Shown piece after piece: positions 28,206-39,578 of a DNA stretch of 64,000 nt (position 1 is its first letter; each line of letters starts with the position of its first letter). Under the pieces are notes generated by a model that saw nothing but the letters and a program-made list of their open reading frames with translations, had not been told where the DNA came from and ran no database searches. Source of the stretch: Plantibacter sp. Leaf314 (GTDB lineage Bacteria; Actinomycetota; Actinomycetes; Actinomycetales; Microbacteriaceae). The stretch spans positions 605,374 to 669,373 of the forward strand of contig NZ_LMOB01000001.1 in assembly GCF_001423185.1 (NCBI RefSeq), in the 5' to 3' direction. The translations under genes and the position numbers were made by a program.

Positions 28206-29058
28206 CGACCCCGAGGTTCGTGCCCGAGACGGCCAGGACCACCGTGACGAGCAAGGCCGCGCTGATGATGAGCCGGAAGAGGAGCCGGTCCGGCTGACGG
28301 CTGCCGACCAGCACGAGGCCCAAGATCACGAGCCCGAGGACCCCGGCGCAGCCGATGAGCCCGACGAGCGGTGGCGCGGCGAGGCGCCCGGTGAAGACGC
28401 CGCTCTGCCCCAGCACGGCGACGACGCCCGCCACCCCGAGCGCCCCGAACGCGGCCCGACCTGCCGTCCGTGCTCCGAGGCGGTGCGGCAGACCACGGAC
28501 ACCGGTCCGGAGATCGTCGTCGAGGTCCGGGAGCGCGTTCGTGAAGTGGATCGCGATGCCGAACAGGCCGCCGACGGCGAGGGTCCAACCGGCCGGCGGG
28601 ATGGGCGGGATCGCCGCGAACGTGACCACGGCGGGCAGTGCGCCGAACCCGATGATGAACGGGACCACCGACCACGCGGTCGCCTTGAGGTGGAGGTTGT
28701 AGGCCCAACCGCACGCGAGGAAGAGCAGGTGTGCCGCTGCCGCCGCCCAGCCGAGGGTGAAGGAGAGCGGGATGCTCGCGGCTCCGGCCAGGAGCGCCGC
28801 CAGACGGACCGTCCCGACGCTGAGGTCACCACGCGCGACGGGCTTGTCCAGCCGCCCTGACCGGCGGTCGCGACGCGCGTCGAGCCAGTCGTTCGACCAC
28901 CCGATCGAGAGCTGACCGACGAAGACCACCAGCGCCAGGAGCAGCGTCCGCAGCGGCTCGACCCCGACGGCGGAGGCCAGGACGACGGCCAGGACCGTGA
29001 CCGCGACGGTGGGTCCGGGATGGGAAGACGCGAACAGACGGCGGGCGGTGGAGAACAC
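28192..29058 (-). CDS. UbiA family prenyltransferase
   Basis: This 288-residue integral membrane enzyme has both Asp-rich, Mg-diphosphate-binding motifs: NDWLDARRD at 56-64 and NALPDLDDD at 174-182. About eight to nine hydrophobic helices follow the UbiA fold. The acceptor is unknown. It diverges from a type III PKS operon by only 47 bp, so a phenolic polyketide acceptor is plausible; a menaquinone or heme-type role cannot be excluded. GTG start with TAAGCT six bases upstream. Its 3' end overlaps the convergent upstream gene by 14 bases. Confidence 0.85.
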   Translation of the reverse strand: MFSTARRLFASSHPGPTVAVTVLAVVLASAVGVEPLRTLLLALVVFVGQLSIGWSNDWLDARRDRRSGRLDKPVARGDLSVGTVRLAALLAGAASIPLSFTLGWAAAAAHLLFLACGWAYNLHLKATAWSVVPFIIGFGALPAVVTFAAIPPIPPAGWTLAVGGLFGIAIHFTNALPDLDDDLRTGVRGLPHRLGARTAGRAAFGALGVAGVVAVLGQSGVFTGRLAAPPLVGLIGCAGVLGLVILGLVLVGSRQPDRLLFRLIISAALLVTVVLAVSGTNLGVVSTS

Positions 29059-29105
29059 CGCCTCAGCTTAGGGTGGCTGCCCGGACGACGGCGATACACT
29101 GAAGC
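29059..29105. promoter_or_regulatory. Compact divergent promoter, ubiA / type III PKS
   Basis: Only 47 bp separate the two start codons. TAAGCT (29065-29070, minus) lies six bases before the ubiA GTG, and TACACT (29095-29100, plus) lies five bases before the PKS ATG. Neither side has a Shine-Dalgarno with room for spacing, so both messages may be leaderless and the two promoters must share their upstream DNA. Confidence 0.6.
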
Positions 29106-30233
29106 ATGACCGTCTCCGTGAGGGCGATCGGCGTGGCCGTTCCTCAGACCATCCTCCATCAAGACGAGATCAGAGACGTCTTCCGTGATCAGCCGGGCAG
29201 GACGCGCCTCGCACAACGACTGATCGGCGCCGCCTTCGACGCCTCCGCGATCGATACGAGGCACACGGTGATCGACGCGTTCGACGACGAGGTCCCGACG
29301 ACCACGGCCGCGTTCTACGACGCGGAACAACGGCTGGTCCGCTCACCCCCGACCGGCCTCCGGAACGACGCCTACATCGAGCACGCTCCCCCGCTCCTCC
29401 TGGAAGCGGCGAGGCGAGCGCTCGATGAGGCGCCCGGCCTGACGGCGGCCGACGTGACCCACGTCGTGACCGCGTCCTGTACCGGGTTCTTCGCCCCGGG
29501 ACCGGAGTACCTCCTCGTCCGCGACCTCGGCCTCGATCCGGGCACCGAGCGCTACCACCTGGGCTTCCAAGGGTGTTTCGCCGCGTTCCCCGCCCTCCGC
29601 GCCGCCGCGGCGTTCTGCGCCGCCGAGCCGGACGCCGTCGTGCTGGTGGTGTGCATCGAGCTCTGCTCCATCCATCTCCGTTCCTCAGACGACCCCGACG
29701 TGATCCTCGGATCCTCGGTCTTCGCCGATGGAGCCGCCGCAGCCGTCGTCACCGGACGGGACACCGGCTCGTCGGCGCCCGTCTTCGAGTTCGACGGATG
29801 GTCCACGGCACTCGTCCCCGACGGCGAGACGGAGATGGCCTGGACGATCGGCGACCACGGATTCGAGATGGTCCTGAGCGGAGCCGTCCCGAAACTCATC
29901 GGCGAGCACCTCGAGATCGCGCTGCGCCCACTCCTCGCGGCGGCGGACGACGCCGAGGTGTCATCGATCGACCGGTGGGCGATCCACCCCGGTGGTCGGA
30001 GCATCCTCGACCGCGTCCAGCGGGGCTTCGCCCTCGACGACGAGCTGCTGGAACCGTCGCGGGCGGTGCTGCGCGACTTCGGCAACATGTCGAGCGCCAC
30101 CGTCCTGTTCATCCTGAAGCGCCTCCTCGACGGCGCGGGCCCCGAGGTCGATGAACGGGTTTGTGCGCTGGCGTTCGGTCCCGGCTTGACGATCGAGAGC
30201 GCGCTGCTCCGGCTCCGCGCCGGCGGAGCCTGA
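29106..30233 (+). CDS. Type III polyketide synthase
   Basis: This 375-residue chalcone-synthase-fold enzyme makes an alkylresorcinol, alkylpyrone or related polyketide from a starter acyl-CoA and malonyl-CoA. The catalytic triad is visible: Cys157 in GFQGCFAA, His294 in IHPGGRSILD and Asn327 in FGNMSSAT. The TASCTGFFAPGPE segment around 123-133 is the usual bacterial type III PKS motif. Length is standard. Its stop codon overlaps the methyltransferase ATG (TGATG). The order PKS-methyltransferase-FAD hydroxylase equals srsA-srsB-srsC of Streptomyces griseus phenolic-lipid synthesis; starter and product are not predictable from sequence. Confidence 0.92.
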   Translation: MTVSVRAIGVAVPQTILHQDEIRDVFRDQPGRTRLAQRLIGAAFDASAIDTRHTVIDAFDDEVPTTTAAFYDAEQRLVRSPPTGLRNDAYIEHAPPLLLEAARRALDEAPGLTAADVTHVVTASCTGFFAPGPEYLLVRDLGLDPGTERYHLGFQGCFAAFPALRAAAAFCAAEPDAVVLVVCIELCSIHLRSSDDPDVILGSSVFADGAAAAVVTGRDTGSSAPVFEFDGWSTALVPDGETEMAWTIGDHGFEMVLSGAVPKLIGEHLEIALRPLLAAADDAEVSSIDRWAIHPGGRSILDRVQRGFALDDELLEPSRAVLRDFGNMSSATVLFILKRLLDGAGPEVDERVCALAFGPGLTIESALLRLRAGGA

Positions 30234-30949
30234 TGCGGGTCGATCTCACGCGGCGTGCGACGGAGCTCGTCGAGCTCATGGACGACCCCGAGTGCGACCC
30301 GGTGCTGCTCGACGCGACCTATGCCCGGTTCGCGACGGTGAACAGGCTCGTCTCGGGGTGGCGCAGTCTCTACCGTTCGCACATCCGGCCTCGTCTGGAC
30401 CCGTCGCGCACGACGTCGATCGTCGACATCGGGTTCGGCGGCGGTGACGTCCCGACGGCCATCGCCTCCTGGGCACGAGCCGACGGCCTGCCGGTCCAGG
30501 TGACGGCGATCGACCCCGATGAGCGTTCGGTCGACTTCGCCCGCCGCCGGTACGCGGAGGGACCGGTCGACTTCCGCTCGGCGCACAGCAGCGACCTGGT
30601 CGCCCGGGGCGATGAGGTCGACATCGTGCTGTCCAACCATGTCCTGCACCACCTCGACCCGGCCCAGCTGGCCGGTCTCCTGTCCGACAGCGCCTCCATC
30701 GCCCGAAGGCTCGTGCTGCACAGCGACCTGGAGCGGGACCGGCTGGCGTACGCCGCGTACGGGCTCGTCACCCTGCCGGGACGGCGGCGCTCCTTCCTCC
30801 ACGTCGACGGGCTCCGCTCCATCCGCCGCAGCTACCGGCAACAGGAACTCCAGGAGGTCGTCCCCGACGGATGGCTCGTCGAGCGTCGACTCCCCATGCG
30901 GCTGCTGCTGTCGAGGCGCTTCGACGCGACGACCGACGGACGCCGATGA
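30233..30949 (+). CDS. Class I SAM-dependent methyltransferase (SrsB-like)
   Basis: This 238-residue methyltransferase has motif I VDIGFGGGD at 64-72, an acidic residue after beta-2 (AIDPDERSVD, 92-101) and the post-II segment IVLSNHVLHHL near 131. It is likely to methylate a hydroxyl or ring carbon of the polyketide made by the upstream enzyme. ATG at 30233 overlaps the PKS stop, and the stop overlaps the next ATG by four bases, so all three genes are translationally coupled. Confidence 0.85.
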   Translation: MRVDLTRRATELVELMDDPECDPVLLDATYARFATVNRLVSGWRSLYRSHIRPRLDPSRTTSIVDIGFGGGDVPTAIASWARADGLPVQVTAIDPDERSVDFARRRYAEGPVDFRSAHSSDLVARGDEVDIVLSNHVLHHLDPAQLAGLLSDSASIARRLVLHSDLERDRLAYAAYGLVTLPGRRRSFLHVDGLRSIRRSYRQQELQEVVPDGWLVERRLPMRLLLSRRFDATTDGRR

Positions 30950-32103
30950 CCGGGGTGCTCGTCATCGGCGGCGGACCGGTCGGACTGGTGGCGGCGATCC
31001 TGCTCGCCCAGGACGGCGTCGACGTCACGGTCTGGGAGCGACGGGTGGACCCTCCGTCGGGAACGCGGGCGATCGGGATCCACCCGCCCTCCCTCGAGCT
31101 GTTCGACGACCTCGGCGTCCTCGACGACATCCGCGTCGACGCCGTCCGAATCGACCAGGGTGAGGCGTGGAGCGGCGGTCGGCGACTCGGCACCGTCGTG
31201 TTCCGTGATCGTCCGGTCGCCCACCCGTATGTCGCCGCGCTCGAGCAGTGGCGGACCGAGCGGATCCTCCGTGCGCGCCTGGAGTCCATCGCCCCGGGGT
31301 CCTTGTCGACGGGGACCGCGTGCACGAGCGTCCGCTCCGTCGGGGACGAGGTCGTCGTCGAAGGGACCGACGCCTCCGGCCCCGTGAGCGCTCGTGCAAC
31401 CATGGTCATCGTCGCAGCCGGTGGGCGAGCCGGGTTCCCCGGAGCCGAGAATCCCGGGCCGGTCCACCGCTACCGCGACCGCTATCTCATGGGCGACGTC
31501 GCGGACCGGAGTGGCGCCGGGCCCATCGCGCGGGTCCACCTGCATCGTGACGGCGTCGTCGAGTCGTTCCCACTCCCCCGCGGCATGCGCCGGTACGTCG
31601 TCCACACCGGGTACACCTCCCCTCGTGACGAGGCCAGCCTGCAGCCGAGTGCCGACGACCTCGCGACCCTCGTCGCGGATCGCACCGGCGAGGAGGCCGA
31701 TGCGGCGACGAACACCATGCTCAGCGCGTTCGGGGTGCGGAGTCGTCGTCGGAGCCGTGTGGTCGACGGACGGATCGTCCACGTGGGCGACGCCGCGCAC
31801 GAGATCAGCCCGATCGGCGGCCAGGGCATGAATCTCGGCTGGGCGGACGCCCGCGTGTTCGCGCCGCTGGTCGCGCGCGCGGTCACCGGGCGAGGGACGC
31901 TCGAGCGCGAGTTCGCGGCCGCCGCCGAACAGCAGCGGCGCGCGGTCAGACGTGCCTCCTGGCAGGCGGCGCTCAACATGCGCTTGGGTCGCCCGATCCC
32001 CACCGCACTGGTGGGCGTCCGCGATCTCGGCCTGCGGGCCGCCCTCAGCGGCCCACTGATGCCGGTGCTCGCCGACGCCTACACGATGCGCTGGTTGCGC
32101 TGA
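30946..32103 (+). CDS. FAD-dependent monooxygenase/hydroxylase (SrsC-like)
   Basis: This 385-residue flavoprotein hydroxylase of the PHBH/UbiH type has the N-terminal dinucleotide motif VIGGGPVGLVAA (residues 6-17) and the FAD-ribityl motif VHVGDAAHEISPIGGQGMNL near 285-304. The central DG-like region is less sharp. It most likely oxidises the methylated phenol, for example resorcinol to quinone, which is the job of SrsC in S. griseus. ATG overlaps the methyltransferase stop (ATGA). Confidence 0.85.
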   Translation: MTGVLVIGGGPVGLVAAILLAQDGVDVTVWERRVDPPSGTRAIGIHPPSLELFDDLGVLDDIRVDAVRIDQGEAWSGGRRLGTVVFRDRPVAHPYVAALEQWRTERILRARLESIAPGSLSTGTACTSVRSVGDEVVVEGTDASGPVSARATMVIVAAGGRAGFPGAENPGPVHRYRDRYLMGDVADRSGAGPIARVHLHRDGVVESFPLPRGMRRYVVHTGYTSPRDEASLQPSADDLATLVADRTGEEADAATNTMLSAFGVRSRRRSRVVDGRIVHVGDAAHEISPIGGQGMNLGWADARVFAPLVARAVTGRGTLEREFAAAAEQQRRAVRRASWQAALNMRLGRPIPTALVGVRDLGLRAALSGPLMPVLADAYTMRWLR

Positions 32104-32148
32104 ACCGACGGCGTCCTCAGGCGACGGTGATCCCCCGCCGTTCGCGCA

Positions 32149-34629
<2,481 letters not shown>

Positions 34630-34649
34630 CCTCGGGTTCCGGCCCAACG

Positions 34650-34689
34650 AAGAAGTCCCCGTCAGCTGTTCGGCTGACGGGGACTTCTT
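34650..34689. terminator. Strong terminator after the aldo-keto reductase
   Basis: A perfect 17-base stem AAGAAGTCCCCGTCAGC / GCTGACGGGGACTTCTT with a six-base loop, 20 bases past the stop. The A-run on one side and T-run on the other make it functional in both directions, so it may also end the tRNA-Ala transcript. Confidence 0.9.
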
Positions 34690-34699
34690 GATGTTCCAG

Positions 34700-34772
34700 T
34701 GGATCTGAGGGGACTCGAACCCCTGACCCCCTGCATGCCATGCAGGTGCGCTACCAGCTGCGCCACAGACCC
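34700..34772 (-). tRNA. tRNA-Ala (anticodon GGC)
   Basis: A 73-base cloverleaf on the minus strand. The acceptor stem GGGTCTG / CAGATCC carries the G3-U70 wobble pair that is the alanine identity element, with discriminator A. The anticodon stem CCTGC / GCAGG encloses loop ATGGCAT, giving anticodon GGC, and the T arm GGGGTTCGAGTCCCC is standard. The 3' CCA is not encoded. Confidence 0.95.
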
Positions 34773-34878
34773 ATATTCACGTTGCTTGCCCCTGCTGTTT
34801 CAGCGGAAGCAACTTGAATAGGTTACTACATCTTGAGAGCGGTTGTGACCACTTTCGATGCCGACACCGACGCGTCGG

Positions 34879-35256
34879 TCAGCTCGCGGGCTGTGGAGCC
34901 GACGACACCAGCGGAATCACCGGGCAGTCCTTCCACAGGCGCTCCAGCGAGTAGTACATCCGCTCCTCCTCGTGGAAGACGTGGACGACGACCTCGCCGA
35001 AGTCGAGGAGGATCCAGCGACCTTCGGACTTGCCCTCGCGACGCAAGGTCTTCACGCCGCTCGCGTTCAGGCGATCCTCGACCTCGCCCGCGATGGCGAC
35101 GACGTTACGCTCGCTCCGCCCGGTGACGAGCAGGAAGGCGTCCACGAACGGCAGCGGGCCAGAGACGTCGAGTGCGACGAGATCCTCGCCGCCCTTCGAC
35201 TCGGCTGCGGTCGATGCGAGCTGGACGGCGTCCAGCGTGGTGTCGGACAGGGTCAT
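34879..35256 (-). CDS. rsfS: Ribosomal silencing factor RsfS
   Basis: This 125-residue protein binds L14 and blocks subunit joining under low nutrients. It shows the DUF143/Iojap motifs ALDVSGPLPFVDAFLLVTGRSERNV and EGRWILLDFGEVVVHVFHEEERMYYSLERLW. GAGGAG lies upstream of the ATG. It ends the nadD-(LTRRQ protein)-rsfS run. Confidence 0.95.
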   Translation of the reverse strand: MTLSDTTLDAVQLASTAAESKGGEDLVALDVSGPLPFVDAFLLVTGRSERNVVAIAGEVEDRLNASGVKTLRREGKSEGRWILLDFGEVVVHVFHEEERMYYSLERLWKDCPVIPLVSSAPQPAS

Positions 35257-35311
35257 GTGGTGTACTCCTCTGACGACCGCAGCGGAAGCGGTCGGGTGAA
35301 TGGCGGAAGGG

Positions 35312-36610
35312 CTAGAACGCCCCGCCGAAGAATCCGATGATGAGCACCGCGATGACGCCCGCCGCGAGCACCGCGGCGGCGATGGCGAGGGTCATCAGCA
35401 GCTTGTTGCTCTGGTTGGTGGTGGCCGGGACGACGTCACGCGTCGATCCGTGGCTACTGACCGCGCGGCTCGCCGCGACGGGCGAAGCGGCGGTGACGGA
35501 GGCCGGGAGTTCGTCCCCCTCGACGAGGCGGTCGATGCCCGCGCCGTCGAAGTGGTTCGGGTCCTGGCCGGCGGAACCGAGCCCCCGAGGGAGGTCGATC
35601 GTTCCGGTGATGAGGATCTCGCCCGTGGAGTTCGACGTCGCACCGGCCTCCGCCTGCGCGGGGGCCACGGGGATGATGAGCGAGCTCGTGGTGATCTGGC
35701 CCGTCGTCGTCATGCTGCTGCCGAGCAGGTCTTCGAACGCGACCTCGTTGTCGACCTGTGAAGCGCGCTCGGCCTCGAGCGCCGCCACGAGCATGGAGTC
35801 GCGCCCGAACCCCTTCGAGAGCGTGGACGCGGGGTCCTCGGAGATGTCGTCGCGGTCGGAGACGTCAAACAGGGAGCCGGACGCGACGGGCTTGTCGCTC
35901 GCCGGCGTCACCTGGGGTGCCGGAGCCTCGGACGCCCGAGCCTTGGCGGCTCGCTCCTCCGCGGCGGCACGCTCGGCTGCCTGACGCTCGGCCGCCTTGC
36001 GCTCCTCGGCCTTGCGCTCGGCAGCGAGGCGATCCGCGTCCTGCTGCTCGTGCAGCTTGCGGGCCGCGGCCTCACGGCGTTCGGTCTCCGCAGCGGCTTC
36101 AGCCTCGGCGGCGGCCGTCTGCTGCGCGAGCTTCGCGGCCTGCTGCCGGGCGGCCTTGTTCTGCTTCTGGGGAGGAGCGACGACCTGATCCGGCGTGCGC
36201 GGCGGCAGAGCGACCGAGGGCACGGGCTGCTCCACAGGGGGTGCGACCGGCGCGGTCGCCGCCGGGATCTGCTCGATCGAGCCGGTCCGCTCCAACTCGC
36301 GGAGTTGACGACGAGTGAGCCCACCGGTGGGAGCCGGGCTCGGCGCGCCGGTCGACGGCGTCGTGCCGGGGCTCGAGGCGGCCGCAGCTGATGCTGGAGC
36401 GGGTGACGCCGACTCGACGCGTGGAGCGCCACTGGGCTCCGACACTGCCGGCTCGGGGATCGCTCCCCCGGCGACCGGCTCCGACGTCGATGCGCGACGG
36501 CTCCGCGGAGCAGCCGCTTCGGGCGCTGCATCGTCGGCGGGCGTCGACGACTGCTGGCTCGCTCGAGCCTGTCGCCTGGTCAAGGGCGCGTCTTCTGGCA
36601 ACGCGGTCAT
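35312..36610 (-). CDS. Hypothetical tail-anchored protein with paired LTRRQ motifs
   Basis: This 432-residue protein has no recognised enzyme family. From the N-terminus: motif LTRRQAR at 10-16, a Pro/Ala/Ser-rich segment, a second [13 protein letters not shown] at 98-110, a Pro-rich stretch, a highly charged Ala/Glu/Arg coiled coil (about 150-228), a possible beta-rich region (about 303-346, with ITTSSLIIP and [12 protein letters not shown]), and one C-terminal transmembrane helix (about 404-427). The soluble part would therefore lie in the cytosol. It overlaps nadD by four bases (ATGA) and precedes rsfS, a place it keeps in related actinobacteria by my recollection. The Arg-rich repeats could bind nucleic acid or another protein; this is a guess. 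Confidence 0.7.
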   Translation of the reverse strand: MTALPEDAPLTRRQARASQQSSTPADDAAPEAAAPRSRRASTSEPVAGGAIPEPAVSEPSGAPRVESASPAPASAAAASSPGTTPSTGAPSPAPTGGLTRRQLRELERTGSIEQIPAATAPVAPPVEQPVPSVALPPRTPDQVVAPPQKQNKAARQQAAKLAQQTAAAEAEAAAETERREAAARKLHEQQDADRLAAERKAEERKAAERQAAERAAAEERAAKARASEAPAPQVTPASDKPVASGSLFDVSDRDDISEDPASTLSKGFGRDSMLVAALEAERASQVDNEVAFEDLLGSSMTTTGQITTSSLIIPVAPAQAEAGATSNSTGEILITGTIDLPRGLGSAGQDPNHFDGAGIDRLVEGDELPASVTAASPVAASRAVSSHGSTRDVVPATTNQSNKLLMTLAIAAAVLAAGVIAVLIIGFFGGAF

Positions 36611-37224
36611 GTGGCTTCACTCCGATACAGGTGGTGCTTGGTGATGTACTGCACGACACCGTCGGGAACCAGATACCAGACTGGAAAGCCTTTGCTCACC
36701 CGGCTCCGGCAATCCGTCGACGATATCGCAAGGGCCGGAACTTCCAACAAGCTTACGTCGTGCTGCGGTAATCCGGAAACGTTCAAATCGTGTCCCGGAC
36801 GACTCACAGCAACGAAGTGAGCGAGATCCCAGACCTCTCTGACGTCTTTCCAGCTGAGGATCTGGGCGATCGCGTCCGCCCCGGTGATGAAGAACAGCTC
36901 GGCGTCCGGCCGCTTGCGTCGCAGGTCGCGGAGGGTGTCGATCGTGTAAGTGGGACCGGCGCGGTCGATGTCGACGCGGCTGACGGTGAAACGGGGGTTC
37001 GCCGCGGTGGCGATGACCGTCATGAGGTAGCGGTGCTCGCTGTCGCTCACACCCGACTTGCGGTACGGCATGCCGGTCGGGACGAACACGACCTCATCGA
37101 GGTCGAAGTGTTGCGCGACTTCGGAAGCGGCGACGAGGTGCCCGTGGTGGATGGGGTCGAACGTTCCACCCATGACGCCGATCCGAGGACGACGTGTCGT
37201 CGTCTCGGCGACGGGCGCGCTCAC
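36607..37224 (-). CDS. nadD: Nicotinate-nucleotide adenylyltransferase NadD
   Basis: This 205-residue NAD-biosynthesis enzyme joins ATP and nicotinate mononucleotide. The nucleotidyltransferase motif [11 protein letters not shown] is at 19-29 (HxGH type), with the C-terminal [10 protein letters not shown] (ISSTxxR) motif. GTG at 37224 is chosen because the reading frame upstream of it overlaps the preceding gene and the protein then begins [20 protein letters not shown]. Its end is coupled to the LTRRQ-protein gene. Confidence 0.93.
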   Translation of the reverse strand: MSAPVAETTTRRPRIGVMGGTFDPIHHGHLVAASEVAQHFDLDEVVFVPTGMPYRKSGVSDSEHRYLMTVIATAANPRFTVSRVDIDRAGPTYTIDTLRDLRRKRPDAELFFITGADAIAQILSWKDVREVWDLAHFVAVSRPGHDLNVSGLPQHDVSLLEVPALAISSTDCRSRVSKGFPVWYLVPDGVVQYITKHHLYRSEAT

Positions 37225-37234
37225 GCCGGACAGC

Positions 37235-37444
37235 TCAGTGACCGTGCTCGCCGTGCGCCAGCGTCGGCTCGTCCTTGCCACCGTGGCGGTTGGCGACGTC
37301 GCGATAGCTGAAGGTCACGGCGCCGAGGATGGCGAACAGCACGAGCGCGACGGCGCCGAAGACCCAGGTCGGAGCGGCGAGTTCGACGGCGTGCTCCGAC
37401 TCGGCCAGAACGGTGGCAGCCAATACGGACGCGGCAATCGACAT
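37235..37444 (-). CDS. Small single-span membrane protein with His-rich tail
   Basis: This 69-residue protein has an N-terminal Ala-rich segment ([17 protein letters not shown]), one hydrophobic helix (about 28-46, [19 protein letters not shown]) and a hydrophilic C-terminus ending AHGEHGH. AAGGAG seven bases before the ATG supports the start. It lies 10 bp upstream of nadD and 49 bp after proA on the same strand. Function unknown; the His-rich end might bind a metal. Confidence 0.75.
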   Translation of the reverse strand: MSIAASVLAATVLAESEHAVELAAPTWVFGAVALVLFAILGAVTFSYRDVANRHGGKDEPTLAHGEHGH

Positions 37445-37493
37445 GATCTCTCCTTCTGTGCGACGCCTGGTGACGCTCACCTCATTCTAGCGA

Positions 37494-38762
37494 CTACCGA
37501 CGGGTGTGACCCGTACCACGCACGAGCCACTTCGTACTCGTCAGTTCCGGGAGGCCCATCGGCCCTCTGGCGTGCAGTTTCTGGGTGGAGATGCCCACCT
37601 CGGCACCGAACCCGAACTCCGCGCCATCGGTGAACCGGGTCGACGCATTGACCATGACGACCGCCGAGTCCACCTCCGCGAGGAAGCGGTCGGCGTTGAC
37701 GACGTCGTTCGTCACGATCGCGTCCGTGTGGCCGGTGGAGTAGCGGTCGATGTGCTCGAGCGCGGCATCGAGGTCGTCGACGACGCGCACCGACACCTCG
37801 AGCGACATGTGTTCGGTCGACCAGTCCTCCTCGACGGCGGCGACCGAATCGGGGAAGATCTCGCGCGCCTGCTCGTCCGCATGGATGAGCACGTCGTGCT
37901 CCCGGAGGTCGCCGAGCACGGCTGGCAGCAGGCGTTGAGCCGCGTCGCGGTGGACGAGCACGGTCTCGAGCGCGTTGCAGACCGAGGGGCGCTGGACCTT
38001 CGCGTTGCGGACGATGTCCACCGCCCAGTCGCGGTCCGCGCTCGCGTCGAGGAACACGTGCACCACACCGGCACCGGTCTCGATCACCGGCACCGTCGAC
38101 TCCCGGACCACCGTCTCGATGAGCGAGGCGCTCCCCCGCGGGATGAGGACGTCGATGAGGCCCCTGGCGTTCATGAGCTGCTTCGCGCCGTCCCGGCCGA
38201 ACTCGTCGATCGTCTGCACCACATCACCGGGCAAGCCGACGGACTCCAGCGCCGATCGGAGCAGACCGACGAGGACCGCGTTGGTGTGCTCTGCCGCGGA
38301 ACCACCGCGGAGGACGACCGCGTTACCGCTCTTGATCGCGAGGGCGGCGATGTCCACGGTGACGTTCGGTCTGGCCTCGTAGATCGCGCCGACCACGCCG
38401 AACGGGACGCGGACCTGCTCGAGCTTCACGCCGTCCGGTGTGTTGCTGCCCCGGACGACCTGACCCACGGGGTCGACGATCGCGATGACGTCGCGCACCG
38501 CGACCGCCAGCCCCTCGATCCGTCCACGGTCGAGGCGGAGACGGTCCTGCAGGCCGACCGCCATCCCCTGCTCCCGCCCGCTGGCGAGGTCGAGCTCGTT
38601 GGCGGCGATCACCGCGTCGGCGCCCTCCACGATCGCCACGGCGATCGCTTCCAGCGCCCGGTTCTTCTGCGCGGTGGTCGTCTGAGCGAGCATCCGGGAC
38701 GCACGCTTTGCAGCGGCGAGACGATCCATGAGCGGGAGCGCGGTGGTGAGAGACGACGACAT
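37494..38762 (-). CDS. proA: Gamma-glutamyl phosphate reductase ProA
   Basis: This 422-residue enzyme makes glutamate-5-semialdehyde for proline synthesis. The aldehyde-dehydrogenase fold is visible, with catalytic Cys262 in QRPSVCNALET, the NADPH-binding VPFGVVGAIYEARPNVTVD, and the C-terminal FGFGAEVGISTQKLHARGPMGL. It follows proB by 36 bp. Just upstream, TACAAT lies six bases before the ATG, so it may also be transcribed separately as a leaderless message. Confidence 0.95.
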   Translation of the reverse strand: MSSSLTTALPLMDRLAAAKRASRMLAQTTTAQKNRALEAIAVAIVEGADAVIAANELDLASGREQGMAVGLQDRLRLDRGRIEGLAVAVRDVIAIVDPVGQVVRGSNTPDGVKLEQVRVPFGVVGAIYEARPNVTVDIAALAIKSGNAVVLRGGSAAEHTNAVLVGLLRSALESVGLPGDVVQTIDEFGRDGAKQLMNARGLIDVLIPRGSASLIETVVRESTVPVIETGAGVVHVFLDASADRDWAVDIVRNAKVQRPSVCNALETVLVHRDAAQRLLPAVLGDLREHDVLIHADEQAREIFPDSVAAVEEDWSTEHMSLEVSVRVVDDLDAALEHIDRYSTGHTDAIVTNDVVNADRFLAEVDSAVVMVNASTRFTDGAEFGFGAEVGISTQKLHARGPMGLPELTSTKWLVRGTGHTRR

Positions 38763-38768
38763 GCGTCG

Positions 38769-38774
38769 ATTGTA
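38769..38774 (-). promoter_or_regulatory. -10 element for proA (leaderless)
   Basis: TACAAT on the minus strand, six bases before the proA ATG, in the 36-bp gap after proB. There is no Shine-Dalgarno between. Confidence 0.5.
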
Positions 38775-38798
38775 CTCAGCGACCCCAGCGGAGCCGGC

Positions 38799-39578
38799 TC
38801 AGGCCGGCTGGAACCAGGTCCCGAGCTGCTCGCCCCGGAGCGCGGCGGCGACGTTCGCCGTCGAGGTCACCAGGACGGAGGTCCCTGCCTCAGCAGCCAA
38901 CCGGGCCGCGGACACCTTCGTGCCGGCACCGCCCGTTCCAACGCCCGCTGACCCGATGTCGCCGAACGTCACGCCGGTGAGCGGGTCGCCGAACGGCACC
39001 TCTTCGATGCGCTCGGCACCGGGCTCCTGCGGAGGACGCGTGTACAGCGCGTCGACGTCGCTCAGCAGGATCAGGACGTCCGCCGCGACCAGCACCGAGA
39101 CGAGCGCAGCGAGCCGGTCGTTGTCGCCGAACCGGATCTCATGCGTCGCCACGGTGTCGTTCTCGTTCACGATCGGGAGGATGCGCAGCCCCAGCAGCCG
39201 TTCCATCGCCCGTTGGGCGTTGCTCCGGTGGCTCGGGTTCTCGAGATCGCCCGCCGTCAGGAGCACCTGACCGGCGACGATGCCGAACCGGTCGAGGCTG
39301 TCCTGGTACCGGTAGATGAGGACGTTCTGCCCGACGGCCGCAGCCGCCTGCTGCGTCGCCAGGTCGCTCGGGCGTGCATCGAGGCGCAGGTACGGCATCC
39401 CGGTCGCGATGGCGCCGGAGGACACCAGGACGACCTCGGTCCCCCTGTCGTGCGCTCCGGCGAGAGCCTCGACCAGCGCAGTGATCTGCCCGGCGTTCTC
39501 ACCGCTGATCGAAGAGGAACCGACCTTCACGACGATGCGGCGGGCACCAGGGATCGCACTGCGCTGGCTGACGGTCAC
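38799..39578 (-). CDS. proB: Glutamate 5-kinase ProB
   Basis: This 259-residue amino-acid kinase catalyses the first step of proline synthesis. It contains [44 protein letters not shown] and [15 protein letters not shown]. It stops after the kinase domain and lacks the C-terminal PUA domain present in E. coli ProB, a form seen in several bacteria. The start overlaps the obgE stop by four bases. Confidence 0.93.
   Translation of the reverse strand: MTVSQRSAIPGARRIVVKVGSSSISGENAGQITALVEALAGAHDRGTEVVLVSSGAIATGMPYLRLDARPSDLATQQAAAAVGQNVLIYRYQDSLDRFGIVAGQVLLTAGDLENPSHRSNAQRAMERLLGLRILPIVNENDTVATHEIRFGDNDRLAALVSVLVAADVLILLSDVDALYTRPPQEPGAERIEEVPFGDPLTGVTFGDIGSAGVGTGGAGTKVSAARLAAEAGTSVLVTSTANVAAALRGEQLGTWFQPA

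Noticed and set aside
34650-34772. tRNA-Ala next to a strong hairpin as a possible integration site
   Set aside because: No integrase, no repeated tRNA 3' end and no change in gene content are seen; both sides are housekeeping or ordinary metabolic genes.
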